Source of the DNA: Porticoccaceae bacterium
Lineage (GTDB): Bacteria; Pseudomonadota; Gammaproteobacteria; Pseudomonadales; Porticoccaceae
DNA: 64,000 bases
NCBI GenBank assembly: GCA_024644595.1
Contig: JAHEHL010000009.1
Coordinates: 83,412 to 147,411, forward strand
Reading direction: 5' to 3'
The notes under the pieces are model-generated. The model worked only from the letters and a program-made list of their open reading frames with translations, had not been told where the DNA came from and searched no databases. The position numbers were made by a program, and so were the translations under genes. Every line of letters starts with the position of its first letter. Position 1 is the stretch's first letter. Shown here one piece after another: positions 8,315 to 16,982 of the stretch.

Positions 8315-9982
8315 ATGAGTGATATCGAAATTGCACGCAATGCCAGCACCAAACCTATTACTGAAATCGCTGCCGGACTCGGCATCCCCGACAATGCGAT
8401 TATTCCCTATGGCCGGGTTAAGGCGAAGATAGATCCTGAGTATATTGAAACATTGAAAGACAAGCCTGACGGCAAGCTGATTCTGGTTACCGCTATCACC
8501 CCAACACCGGCAGGTGAAGGTAAAACAACGACGTCAGTAGGCCTGACTGACGGTCTTAATCGGATTGGCAAAAACGCACTGGTCTGCCTGCGCGAGCCAA
8601 GCCTCGGTCCCTGCTTTGGCATGAAGGGCGGAGCCGCTGGTGGTGGTTATGCTCAAGTCGTTCCAATGGAAGATATCAACCTGCACTTTACTGGTGACTT
8701 CCACGCTATCGGTGCCGCACACAATCTCCTGTCGGCCCTGATCGACAACCATATCCACTGGGGCAATAGCCTCGAGCTCGACGCTCGACGCATCGTTTGG
8801 AAGCGCGTAGCGGATATGAATGACCGCGCTCTGCGCAGCATCAGCTGTGGTCTCGGCGGACCTGGTAATGGTTTCCCGCGCGAGGATGGGTATGACATCA
8901 CTGTGGCTTCTGAAGTAATGGCAATCTTCTGTCTGGCTACCGACCTCGAAGACTTGAAAGCGCGGTTAAACAGAATTGTGGTGGGCTATACCCGCGATCA
9001 CAAACCTGTTCATGCCAGCGAAATACTCGGCACTGGCGCTATGACCGTGCTGCTGAAAGATGCTCTGGCACCTAACCTGGTACAGACTCTGGAAAATAAC
9101 CCGGCCATTATCCATGGCGGCCCGTTTGCCAATATTGCTCACGGCTGCAATTCGGTTATCGCCACCAAGACCAGTCTTAAACTGGCCGACTATGTGGTTA
9201 CTGAAGCCGGTTTCGGAGCCGACCTGGGCGCAGAGAAATTCTTCGACATCAAATGTCGTGCCGCAGGCCTTAGCCCCGATGCGGCCGTTATCGTCGCCAC
9301 CACCCGCGCGCTAAAAATGCACGGCGGTGTCGCCAAAGAAGATCTCAACCAGGAAGATCTCGATGCTCTCCGTGATGGCTGCTGCAATCTGGTCCGCCAT
9401 ATTGAAAACGTCAAGGCCTTCGGTGTGCCTGTGGTCGTGGCAATTAACCGCTTCTCGCTCGATACCGACGCGGAAATCGCACTGATTCAAGAGATTGCTG
9501 TGGCCAACGGTGTTAAGGCTGTCGAGTGCACACACTGGTCAGATGGCGGTGCCGGAACCGAGCAACTGGCACATGAGGTGGTTGCACTGGTCGATAGTGG
9601 TCACGCCAACTTCGCGCCGTTGTACCCCGACGAGATGCCAATTTGGGACAAGATCAAAACCATTGCCACACGCCTCTATCGCGCCGACGATATTATCGCC
9701 GACCAGAAGATCCGCGATCAGATTCGCAATCTTCAGGAAAGCGGTTACGGCCACTTCCCGGTGTGTATTGCGAAAACTCAATACAGCTTCTCGACTGATC
9801 CCAATCGCAAAGGTGCGCCATCCAATCATGTGGTTGCGATTCGTGAAGTGCGGCTCTCAGCCGGTGCCGGATTTATTGTGGTGGTCTGTGGTGACATTAT
9901 GACTATGCCCGGTCTGCCACGTATCCCGGCAGCCAACAGTATCGATATGGATGAAAATGGCGAGGTGGTTGGTCTGTTTTAA
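8315..9982 (+). CDS. fhs: Formate-tetrahydrofolate ligase
   Basis: A 555-residue protein, the family's normal length, with the ATP site TPAGEGKT at residues 64-71 and the conserved [20 protein letters not shown] stretch. The enzyme joins formate to THF using ATP, or makes ATP and formate in reverse. A ribosome site (GGAG) sits 12 nt before the ATG. It is divergent from the demethylation operon and ends in its own terminator. In this context it can convert 10-formyl-THF produced by methyl oxidation to formate with ATP gain, or return formate to the folate pool; the direction is not determined. FolD and MetF supply the connecting steps. Confidence 0.96.
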   Translation: MSDIEIARNASTKPITEIAAGLGIPDNAIIPYGRVKAKIDPEYIETLKDKPDGKLILVTAITPTPAGEGKTTTSVGLTDGLNRIGKNALVCLREPSLGPCFGMKGGAAGGGYAQVVPMEDINLHFTGDFHAIGAAHNLLSALIDNHIHWGNSLELDARRIVWKRVADMNDRALRSISCGLGGPGNGFPREDGYDITVASEVMAIFCLATDLEDLKARLNRIVVGYTRDHKPVHASEILGTGAMTVLLKDALAPNLVQTLENNPAIIHGGPFANIAHGCNSVIATKTSLKLADYVVTEAGFGADLGAEKFFDIKCRAAGLSPDAAVIVATTRALKMHGGVAKEDLNQEDLDALRDGCCNLVRHIENVKAFGVPVVVAINRFSLDTDAEIALIQEIAVANGVKAVECTHWSDGGAGTEQLAHEVVALVDSGHANFAPLYPDEMPIWDKIKTIATRLYRADDIIADQKIRDQIRNLQESGYGHFPVCIAKTQYSFSTDPNRKGAPSNHVVAIREVRLSAGAGFIVVVCGDIMTMPGLPRIPAANSIDMDENGEVVGLF

Positions 9983-10016
9983 TCGCGCCACGTCATGCTG
10001 TGTGTATCAATTAAAG

Positions 10017-10046
10017 CGGGCGCTCGCAGGGGCGCCCGTTTTTTTT
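10017..10046 (+). terminator. Rho-independent terminator after fhs
   Basis: A 7-bp GC stem (CGGGCGC / GCGCCCG) at 10018-10038 is followed by eight T residues, 35 nt after the fhs stop codon. Confidence 0.88.
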
Positions 10047-10109
10047 CGAAGAAACATTTTTCCCTCATTCTCCGCTTGATGGACATGAATAACATTAGCA
10101 AGGTCCAAA

Positions 10110-10137
10110 TTGACCCGCTAAACTGATCCGGTATTTT
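10110..10137 (+). promoter_or_regulatory. Possible sigma-70 promoter of the octaheme cytochrome gene
   Basis: TTGACC at 10110-10115 and TATTTT at 10132-10137 are 16 bp apart, giving a start point a few bases before the ATG at 10159. The -35 box matches 5 of 6 and the -10 box 4 of 6 consensus bases. Confidence 0.4.
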
Positions 10138-10158
10138 CACAAGGTCATCAATCATTCG

Positions 10159-12459
10159 ATGAGTCAGCCGGACCGCGTCAGATCATCTACGATCACAATT
10201 CTGTTGATTATTATTGCCAGCGTCGTCGCATGGGTGTTTCTACCCGTAACGTCGACAAAGCCGGCCGCAATAGCTGACCCACTGACAATCAGTGTGGCGG
10301 ATAATGACTATCTCGGCAGTGCAAACTGTGCCGGCTGTCACAGCCAGGCCTATCAGGAATGGCAGGGGTCCCATCATGATATGGCGATGCAACATGCCAC
10401 ACCGGCAACTATTAAAGGCAACTTTGATAATGCCGTATTTAGCCTTCCAACGTCCCACACCAGCGCTGAATTTTTTACCCGCCAGGATGGTTTTTATGCG
10501 CGCTTAAAAGGCATCGATGGCAAACTTGAAGAATATAAAATTCTCTACACCTTTGGCACCGAGCCGCTGCAGCAGTATCTGGTCGCCTTCCCCGATGGGC
10601 GCCTACAACAATTGCCCGTAGCGTGGAATACACGGACTCAACAATGGTTTGATCCTCAGCCAGAACTGAAAGCACAGCCGTCTGAATGGGTGCATTGGAC
10701 TGAGGGCGGCAAAAACTGGAACAGTATGTGTGCAGATTGTCACAGCACAGCGGTGGAGAAAAACTTTGATTTGACCAACAACAGTTACACCACCAGAGTT
10801 GCCGAAATCGATGTCGGCTGTGAGTCCTGTCATGGCCCGGGGAAACACCATGTCGAGACGGTCAGTGCGGCGACTTTTGATCCAAGTGTAGATAATCTGC
10901 AGCTGAAAATGTTGGCTGGCGACAATCCTCAATGGGTCGTGGATCAATGTGGCCGCTGTCATGCCCGACGCCAAATGCTCACAGCCAAGTTCGAACATAA
11001 CAGCAATAATTTGCTCGACCACTACTTGCCGACACTGATTAATCCACCAAATTATCACAGCGACGGACAGATACTCGATGAGGTCTTTGTCTATGGCTCT
11101 TTTGTGCAGAGCAAAATGTATCAGGCCGGTGTCAGCTGTTTGGACTGTCATCAGCCCCACAGCGGAAAACTAAAGGCCGAAGGCAATCAGCTCTGTGGCA
11201 GCTGCCACCAAAGCGACCAATTTGATACGCCACAACATCATCAACACAGTAAAGATGCGCAGCGCCTGTCCATAGGCGCCGTCTCCGGGACAGGAGCGCA
11301 ATGCATTGATTGCCATATGCCCGGACGGCTTTACATGGGTAATGATTATCGGCGAGATCACAGTTTCCGAATTCCGCGCCCAGATCTGACCGTCGCCCAT
11401 AACACGCCTAATGCCTGCAATGACTGTCATAGCGATCAGAGTGCCGAATGGGCGGCGGCTAGTGTCGAGAGCTGGTTTGGCCCCGATCGACCTGCACATT
11501 TTTCAGACATCCTCACTCAGGCGCACAGCCAGCCAGATCAGTCTATCCAGCCGCTGGTAACGTTAATAAATGATGTAACACAGCCGACAATTGCTCGCGC
11601 AACGGCGGTCTCCTTGCTCGCGCCAACAGTATCACTGCTGGCAGTGGAGTCAGCCATCATAAATGCCAGCAGCGACCCGAATGCATTGCTGCGCACAATT
11701 GCAGCTCAGTCGCTTGATGCGAGCACCAACAAACTCGCGCCGCTGTTACTACTGCTGGAGGATCCGGTTCGCGCTGTGCGTATCGCCGCCGCGCAGGCAC
11801 TCGCCGATGTGCCGGAAGCGCAGATCCCAGCAGCCTTCACTGAGGCTTATAAAAGCGCCAATCAGGAGTATCAAACCTCGCTGATGGTGAATGCAGACTT
11901 TCCCTCTGGCCGTCTGCAAATGGCTGTGGACGAGCATCGCCGGAGCAATCTTGATAAAGCCGCTGAACGCTATCGGGAGACATTATCCATTGACGGGCGG
12001 TTTAATGCGGCACGTATGAATTTGGCCCAGCTCTATTACAGCCAACAACAGCTGGATAAAGCCGAACAGCTTTACAGAACAGTGATCGATCAGGAACCCC
12101 AGGCCAGCGAGGCGCACTATAGCCTCGGTCTGTTAATGGCTGAAAAAGGTGACTATAAAGAGGCTGCCAGCGCGTTAAAACAGGCCGCGATCAACGGCAA
12201 TAATCCCCGTGCCTGGTACAACTTAGCGATCCTCTATCAACAGTCGGGGCAATCGATGCTCGCGGAACAGGCCTATCTCAAGGCGCTCGAACTGAGACCC
12301 AAGGATGCGCAGTTTATCAATGGTTTGGTCAGCCTCTATGGCCAGCAGCAGCGATGGTTTAAAGCCAAAAAACTGATTGACCGGGCACTGACAGATGACC
12401 CGGCCAATCGACATTTACTGCAGTTGAAAGGCGCCGTAGAACAGCGCCTCGGCAATTAA
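10159..12459 (+). CDS. Membrane-anchored octaheme cytochrome c with HEAT and TPR repeats
   Basis: A 766-residue protein. A single N-terminal membrane segment (about 11-30) would export it and perhaps anchor it. Eight CxxCH heme sites follow at about residues 57, 191, 221, 264, 327, 346, 382 and 420, in a cytochrome c554/c'-like arrangement with unequal spacing. Residues about 460-560 look like HEAT-type helical repeats, and about 570-766 hold four to five TPR units. Such multiheme-TPR proteins are known in environmental bacteria, but I know of no firm function; electron transfer in the periplasm as part of a larger complex is likely. It meets the phosphatase gene head-on with stop codons touching. 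No maturation genes are nearby. Confidence 0.88.
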   Translation: MSQPDRVRSSTITILLIIIASVVAWVFLPVTSTKPAAIADPLTISVADNDYLGSANCAGCHSQAYQEWQGSHHDMAMQHATPATIKGNFDNAVFSLPTSHTSAEFFTRQDGFYARLKGIDGKLEEYKILYTFGTEPLQQYLVAFPDGRLQQLPVAWNTRTQQWFDPQPELKAQPSEWVHWTEGGKNWNSMCADCHSTAVEKNFDLTNNSYTTRVAEIDVGCESCHGPGKHHVETVSAATFDPSVDNLQLKMLAGDNPQWVVDQCGRCHARRQMLTAKFEHNSNNLLDHYLPTLINPPNYHSDGQILDEVFVYGSFVQSKMYQAGVSCLDCHQPHSGKLKAEGNQLCGSCHQSDQFDTPQHHQHSKDAQRLSIGAVSGTGAQCIDCHMPGRLYMGNDYRRDHSFRIPRPDLTVAHNTPNACNDCHSDQSAEWAAASVESWFGPDRPAHFSDILTQAHSQPDQSIQPLVTLINDVTQPTIARATAVSLLAPTVSLLAVESAIINASSDPNALLRTIAAQSLDASTNKLAPLLLLLEDPVRAVRIAAAQALADVPEAQIPAAFTEAYKSANQEYQTSLMVNADFPSGRLQMAVDEHRRSNLDKAAERYRETLSIDGRFNAARMNLAQLYYSQQQLDKAEQLYRTVIDQEPQASEAHYSLGLLMAEKGDYKEAASALKQAAINGNNPRAWYNLAILYQQSGQSMLAEQAYLKALELRPKDAQFINGLVSLYGQQQRWFKAKKLIDRALTDDPANRHLLQLKGAVEQRLGN

Positions 12460-14154
12460 TTACTTCAGCGCGGCAGCCGCTCGCGCAAGCAGATCGCCGG
12501 CATAGTTCATTGCATGAAAAATAATCGTCTGTTCATGTGAGCCAGTGACCAGATGGGCGCCTGGGCCCGTCGCATAAATCGCCACATCCTCCCCGCCATG
12601 CGTTTCACCACCCATGGGCACCAGTACTTCCTGATGGAAACCGGGGGCCTCTGTATCCACAGCCGACAAATCTCCTCGCCCGGCTACTGGCTTGGTGTAA
12701 TAGACTTTATCCGCATTGGTCTCAGCACCCAGATCATGAACCCCGAGGCCATTACTGTAGCTCAACGTCGTGTAGGGCAAGCCATCAGCAGCCAGACTCG
12801 GCTTATCAGCACCAGGCGCCACCACCTTGCCCAAAATTGGATTGCCGCGCTTGGGATAGCCTGCCATGGTCATCACATGGCTATGGTCCGCGGTGACTAT
12901 AATTAACGTCTCATCCGGGTTTGTAGCGTCGACCGCGGCCTGCACCGCACGCGACAATTCGACTGTTGCATTAAGTGCACTGAAGGCATTGTTGGCATGA
13001 TGGCCGTGATCAATACGCCCCGCCTCGACCATCAGAAAAAATCCCTGCGGGTTATTATCCAGAATCTCGATCGCCTTACGGGTCATATCGGTGAGCGAAG
13101 GCTCGCCCGTCTCGCTATTTTGGCGATCTGCTTCGTACCGCATATGTGACATGTTGAACAGACCAAAAAGGTGCTCAGTCGTAGCCAGCTCGACAGCCTC
13201 CAAGCCACTGCTATCCGACACATAATCGCCCTCGGGATAGAGTGATGACCACTCCTCAATCAGGTTGCGGCCATCATTGCGCTCGCCGGTCTGACGCGCT
13301 ATCTCGGCAGATGATGGTTCGTCTGACGAGGATTCTTGACTAACCTCGTTCGGTAAAAACTCACGGCGACCGCCGCCCAACGCCACTTCGATACCATTGA
13401 TCTCACTGCCGGGATACCGGGCTTTGAGATTGCGCTCGAAATGAATCAGCTGCGAGGCAATATCTTCACAGCCCGCGGCAATCGCCTCAGCAGGCATGTT
13501 TGAGGGATTTTCCCAATCGCGACTGGCTGATTTGGCATAGGTAGCAGCGGGTGTGGCATGAGTAATCCGTGCGGTCGAGACAATTCCGGTAGATAACCCG
13601 GCTATTTCCGCTAACTCCAAAGCAGTAAACAGTTCGTTGCCCCGGCCTGACTCGCAGTCACCATGATGCACATTTTCATCAATACCAATCACACCGACAT
13701 CGGTCTTAACGCCACTGATAATGGCTGTCATAGTGCCAGCAGAATCTGGGGTTTGCGCGTCGACATTGTAGGTTTTGGACAGACCAACAAAAGGGAATTT
13801 ACCAAAGCTAAGACTGTTCTCTTCACCCGAGACACCCTGTTGCTGTCCCTCAAAAATACGCGCAGCGGTGACCGTGGCCACCCCCATGCCGTCACCGACA
13901 AAGAGAATAATATTTTTCGCCGACCCGGGTTCAAGCGCCAGACGCTGCGCTTGTCTGTTAGTTTCAGTAATCGCCGCTGCCGAAGCCTGATACCAGCTGT
14001 TCTCTGTGCTCTTCAAAAGCGCAGCGCGGGCAGCCGTATCAGCTATCGCGGTTGTCTTGTTCTCAGCTGAACAGGCCGTTAGGAGTATAACGCCAAGGCT
14101 GACAGCCACGAGATTACCGGACTTTACAGCCACCGGTCGCGGAATATTTTTCAT
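12460..14154 (-). CDS. Alkaline phosphatase, lipoprotein form
   Basis: I start at the ATG at 14154, preceded by GGGGAA; an in-frame TTG 12 nt upstream is less likely. The 564-residue product begins with a signal peptide ending in a lipobox (LLTAC), so it is probably tethered to the outer membrane. It has the PhoA-family metal and nucleophile motifs: VGDGMG, PDSAGT (the phosphorylated Ser), VEAGRIDHGHHANN and VTADHSH. The His after Asp in RIDH replaces the Lys of the E. coli enzyme, as in many marine and animal enzymes. It releases phosphate from monoesters. An acidic, serine-rich insertion lies roughly at 270-300. Pho-box sequences were not recognised upstream. Confidence 0.92.
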   Translation of the reverse strand: MKNIPRPVAVKSGNLVAVSLGVILLTACSAENKTTAIADTAARAALLKSTENSWYQASAAAITETNRQAQRLALEPGSAKNIILFVGDGMGVATVTAARIFEGQQQGVSGEENSLSFGKFPFVGLSKTYNVDAQTPDSAGTMTAIISGVKTDVGVIGIDENVHHGDCESGRGNELFTALELAEIAGLSTGIVSTARITHATPAATYAKSASRDWENPSNMPAEAIAAGCEDIASQLIHFERNLKARYPGSEINGIEVALGGGRREFLPNEVSQESSSDEPSSAEIARQTGERNDGRNLIEEWSSLYPEGDYVSDSSGLEAVELATTEHLFGLFNMSHMRYEADRQNSETGEPSLTDMTRKAIEILDNNPQGFFLMVEAGRIDHGHHANNAFSALNATVELSRAVQAAVDATNPDETLIIVTADHSHVMTMAGYPKRGNPILGKVVAPGADKPSLAADGLPYTTLSYSNGLGVHDLGAETNADKVYYTKPVAGRGDLSAVDTEAPGFHQEVLVPMGGETHGGEDVAIYATGPGAHLVTGSHEQTIIFHAMNYAGDLLARAAAALK

Positions 14155-14297
14155 AGTGTTCCCCAATAAATTATTGTTTTAAATTGCTCAAAATCCCGTA
14201 TTTCAAGAAGACCCAAGTATGCCACTGCGAGAATAAAACCGGGAGAGCTAAACGAGAAAAAAGCGCAGTGCTGAGGAGCGGATTGTCTAGCACGACT

Positions 14298-14356
14298 GAA
14301 TAGAGCGGTTTGAATGGAGTGGCTGTGAATAGAGTGATTTAGATAGAGCCGACCGG
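14298..14356. repeat. Four imperfect 15-bp tandem repeats
   Basis: Units begin at 14298, 14312, 14327 and 14342 and share the core GAATAGAG-like sequence (the last as GATAGAG). They lie between the phosphatase gene and the stop of the XRE-type regulator gene. Confidence 0.55.
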
Positions 14357-14360
14357 CGCG

Positions 14361-14687
14361 TTATGGCTCAAAGTGCAACAACTCATCGACATCGAGACCA
14401 TGGGCTTTGGCTATTTTAAACAGCTGCCACAACGATACGATGGCTTGAGGATTTTGTTCCATTCTCTGATATTGACGCAGTGACAGCTCGTAGTCGGCCA
14501 TATCTTCCTGCACCATATTTTTATTATTTCGCAGCGTGACAATACGCTTTTGCAGTTTTTCTTGTAACTGCAAAAATTCGTCGTAATACGCGGAGTCAGC
14601 ATTTGGGCGCTGCATATCAGTTTGCTCAGATACCTGTTGACGTGACAAGCCAAGCTTGGCATATTGAAAATCACACCAACACGCCAT
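14361..14687 (-). CDS. XRE-family DNA-binding protein (small)
   Basis: The C-terminal 60 residues fold like a lambda-repressor helix-turn-helix: QKRIVTLRNNKNMVQEDMA..LS..QYQRMEQ...IVSLWQLFKIAKAHGLDVDELL, the usual XRE pattern in which the recognition helix precedes YQRMEQ. The preceding 45 residues are not recognised. I chose the ATG at 14687 (108 residues) because AAGGAAG lies about 9 nt before it; a longer start at 14759 and a shorter one at 14615 are possible. It is divergent from the small lipoprotein gene at 14826. Its target is unknown; self-regulation or control of that neighbour is a guess. Some XRE members of this shape are antitoxins, but no toxin gene is adjacent. Confidence 0.65.
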   Translation of the reverse strand: MACWCDFQYAKLGLSRQQVSEQTDMQRPNADSAYYDEFLQLQEKLQKRIVTLRNNKNMVQEDMADYELSLRQYQRMEQNPQAIVSLWQLFKIAKAHGLDVDELLHFEP

Positions 14688-14825
14688 GCTTGACGTCTTC
14701 CTTGACGAAAATTTGAAGTGAATCGCATTGCTAAATCGGTGTGAAAATCGGGCTAGCACATTGCCCGGCTAATGGATGACTCGGCGCTATACACAGCACG
14801 AGCAACGTAAAAGGAGTTACAACAA

Positions 14826-15269
14826 GTGAACCAGAAGCTGTTCTTTAAACCCCTCAAATGCTTTAAACCCTCTGCCAAACCGGCCTTTGCCGCCCTGCTT
14901 GCTCTGTTATTCAGTTGTGTGCTGCCTGGCTGCGCCAACTATGCCGAGCAGCCAAACTACGATCTAGATCGACTAACCCTCAACCGCAGCGCGGCGTTCA
15001 CTCAGCGCGAACTGATTAATCAGGCCCTCAAAGAGCCCAACCACAGCGACGCTGAACGCAAGACAGCGCTTGTAAACAGCTACTGTGACCTGGCCTATCG
15101 ATCAATAATTTATATTTCCCCAGACAAAACGCCTGACGCCTGCCACAGTCTCGGCAACCGTCAGCGCAGCTGCGCCTATAAAATGCATATCTGCATCAGG
15201 AATTGCCCGCTGCGAGCAGGCAACTGTGAACCCTGCATCGACCGCGCCAGAGAATGCCTGACTGAGTAA
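14826..15269 (+). CDS. Unknown cysteine-rich putative lipoprotein
   Basis: A 147-residue protein that I do not recognise. Its basic N-terminus is followed by a hydrophobic stretch (about 20-35) and a lipobox-like LPGC (Cys36), so it is probably an exported lipoprotein. The C-terminal third has eight or so cysteines (in SYCDLAY, DACHS, RSCAYK, HICIRNC, NCEPC and ECL), likely paired as disulphides. The ATG at 14826 has no strong ribosome site beyond AAGGAG about 12 nt upstream. It is convergent with the glutathione S-transferase gene at a distance of 17 bp. Confidence 0.62.
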   Translation: MNQKLFFKPLKCFKPSAKPAFAALLALLFSCVLPGCANYAEQPNYDLDRLTLNRSAAFTQRELINQALKEPNHSDAERKTALVNSYCDLAYRSIIYISPDKTPDACHSLGNRQRSCAYKMHICIRNCPLRAGNCEPCIDRARECLTE

Positions 15270-15286
15270 TTCTGGCAGGCACCCGC

Positions 15287-15922
15287 TTAGTCACTAGTCG
15301 GACCGTAGGCATAAAATCCACCTCGCTCAAGCGCAGCACGATACGCTGGACGCTGCTGAACACGCTCGCGGTAGGCAACAATATTTGGCAACTTATTCAG
15401 TGAATGCAGCAACGGAGCAATCTCAACCACAAAAGAGACTTGAATATCAGCACCGGAAAAACGGTTGCCTACCAACCAGTCAACACCCTCCAGAGCTTTA
15501 TCGATATAACCAAGGTGGCGCTGCAACTCGTCGCTGATTCGCGGTTGCAGCGCCGCGCCGGCTTCACCCAGACGTGCCGTATAGAGCTTCAACATCAGCG
15601 GCAACATGGCGCTGCCCTCGGCATAATGCAGCCACTGCATATACTGTTCATACTCATGACTGTCCGCCTTAGGCTGCAGACGGCCATTGCCATAGTGACG
15701 CAGAATGTAGTCAATAATGGCGCCGGACTCGATGACAGTGGTAGCGTTATCGGTCAGAACCGGTGATTTACCCAGCGGGTGAATCTGCTCGAGTTCAGGT
15801 GGTGCCAGATTGGTTTCAGCATCGCGCTGATAGGTTTTAAGCTCATAGTCGAGAGATAACTCCTCGAGCAACCACAAAATACGTTGCGAACGAGAGTTAT
15901 TAAGATGGTGAACAGTTAGCAT
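15287..15922 (-). CDS. Glutathione S-transferase family protein
   Basis: A 211-residue protein with the thioredoxin-like N-domain and all-helical C-domain of soluble GSTs. The N-terminal SQRILWLLEEL helix and the KSPVLTDNATTVIESGAIIDYI segment (cis-Pro and the Glu-Ser that hold glutathione) are clear. The first turn has HHLNNSRSQR, so the catalytic residue is more likely a Ser than a Tyr. The substrate is unknown. A 13-bp dyad lies 44 bp upstream of the start. It is transcribed alone. Confidence 0.9.
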   Translation of the reverse strand: MLTVHHLNNSRSQRILWLLEELSLDYELKTYQRDAETNLAPPELEQIHPLGKSPVLTDNATTVIESGAIIDYILRHYGNGRLQPKADSHEYEQYMQWLHYAEGSAMLPLMLKLYTARLGEAGAALQPRISDELQRHLGYIDKALEGVDWLVGNRFSGADIQVSFVVEIAPLLHSLNKLPNIVAYRERVQQRPAYRAALERGGFYAYGPTSD

Positions 15923-15965
15923 AGTGATCTCTTATTAATCTGTTATTAGAGGATAAAAAGATACC

Positions 15966-15978
15966 GCACTGACAGTGC
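15966..15978. promoter_or_regulatory. 13-bp dyad upstream of the GST gene
   Basis: GCACTG-A-CAGTGC is a perfect inverted repeat with a one-base centre, 44-56 bp before the GST start and within the 222-bp divergent gap to rlmA. It looks like an operator half-site pair, but no binder is known. Apart from this dyad I see nothing notable in 15923-16144. Confidence 0.35.
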
Positions 15979-16144
15979 AATGTCGCATCAGTATAGCGAA
16001 AAGCTCTGAGTAAATCGCAGTTATCAGATCTCAACGACACGATTGATTGTTCTCTCCTGTCAGCCATTGTAAGCTAGCGCGCATCACTGATTGCGTCCCG
16101 AGATAACTTTGTCGAAAGTCTTTACTTACCCGCCGTTGCGCTCA

Positions 16145-16981
16145 ATGCGCGATCATTTTAAATGCCCAAACTGTGCTCAGCCATTGGAGCGATTGAGCGA
16201 TCAGCCGCAGACTTTTCGCTGTAGCAATAATCACAGTTTCGACATAGCCCGCGAGGGCTACCTCAACCTGCTGCTGGCACAGCACAAACGCAGCCGCAAC
16301 CCCGGCGACAGCGATGAAATGATCCGCAGCAGGCAGCGCTTTTTAGAGGCCGGTTACTACCGTCCGCTATCAGAGGCCGTTGTCGCGGCGGTGGCCGACT
16401 CGGCCAAGGGCTTTGACCAAACTGTATTGGATCTGGGTTGCGGAGAGGGTCATTATCTGCAGCAGCTACGTGAGGCGTCAGCTGAGCTTGGACTGATCGG
16501 TATGGATATTTCCAAGTTTGCTGTGCGCCTGGCGGCGAAGCGCAAACTGAATGCGCGTCTGGCGGTGGATAGCGTGTTCTCTATTCCGCTGTTTGATAAC
16601 AGCGTCGATACGGCAGTTTCAGTGTTTTCACCCATCAGCGTGGAGGAGACAGCACGGGTTTTAAAGCCCGGTGGTAAACTGATTATGGTAGGTCCCGGCG
16701 AAGAACATCTCTCCGGACTCACCGCACTGATCTATGAACACACTGTTCCCCATCGCGGCAATTACGAAGGCCTGGATGCCGCGAATCAATTGAGCTTATT
16801 GCAGCAGGTGGAGATCAAGCAGAGCATAACCGTCAGTGGCTGCGATATTCTCGATCTATTAAAAATGACGCCCTATTACTGGCATAGCCGCCCGGAGCAA
16901 CAGCAGTTGCTGGCTCAGCTTGACAAACTTGAAACGCCAATCCACTTTTACCTCAAACTTTACCAAAATCAGAGCAGCTGA
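16145..16981 (+). CDS. rlmA: 23S rRNA (guanine-N1)-methyltransferase RlmA type
   Basis: A 278-residue protein starting at the ATG at 16145; an upstream in-frame TTG (16091) would add residues not seen in the family. The N-terminal zinc finger (CPNC...CSNNH) and the following FDIAREGYLNLL, HKRSRNPGDS and FLEAGYY blocks are diagnostic of RlmA/RrmA, followed by a Rossmann SAM-binding domain with VLDLGCGEG. It methylates G745 or G748 of helix 35 of 23S rRNA, depending on subtype. The stop is one base from the start of the glycerate kinase gene (TGATATG), so the two are co-translated. Confidence 0.92.
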   Translation: MRDHFKCPNCAQPLERLSDQPQTFRCSNNHSFDIAREGYLNLLLAQHKRSRNPGDSDEMIRSRQRFLEAGYYRPLSEAVVAAVADSAKGFDQTVLDLGCGEGHYLQQLREASAELGLIGMDISKFAVRLAAKRKLNARLAVDSVFSIPLFDNSVDTAVSVFSPISVEETARVLKPGGKLIMVGPGEEHLSGLTALIYEHTVPHRGNYEGLDAANQLSLLQQVEIKQSITVSGCDILDLLKMTPYYWHSRPEQQQLLAQLDKLETPIHFYLKLYQNQSS

Positions 16982-16982
16982 T

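Noticed and set aside
8037..8336. 99-codon minus-strand frame in the divergent control region
   Set aside because: Composition and lack of a ribosome site or family likeness make it a chance frame; it overlaps the fhs start and its upstream signals.
16091..16144. TTG start extending rlmA by 18 codons
   Set aside because: The extra residues precede the zinc finger and are not seen in the family; there is no ribosome site.
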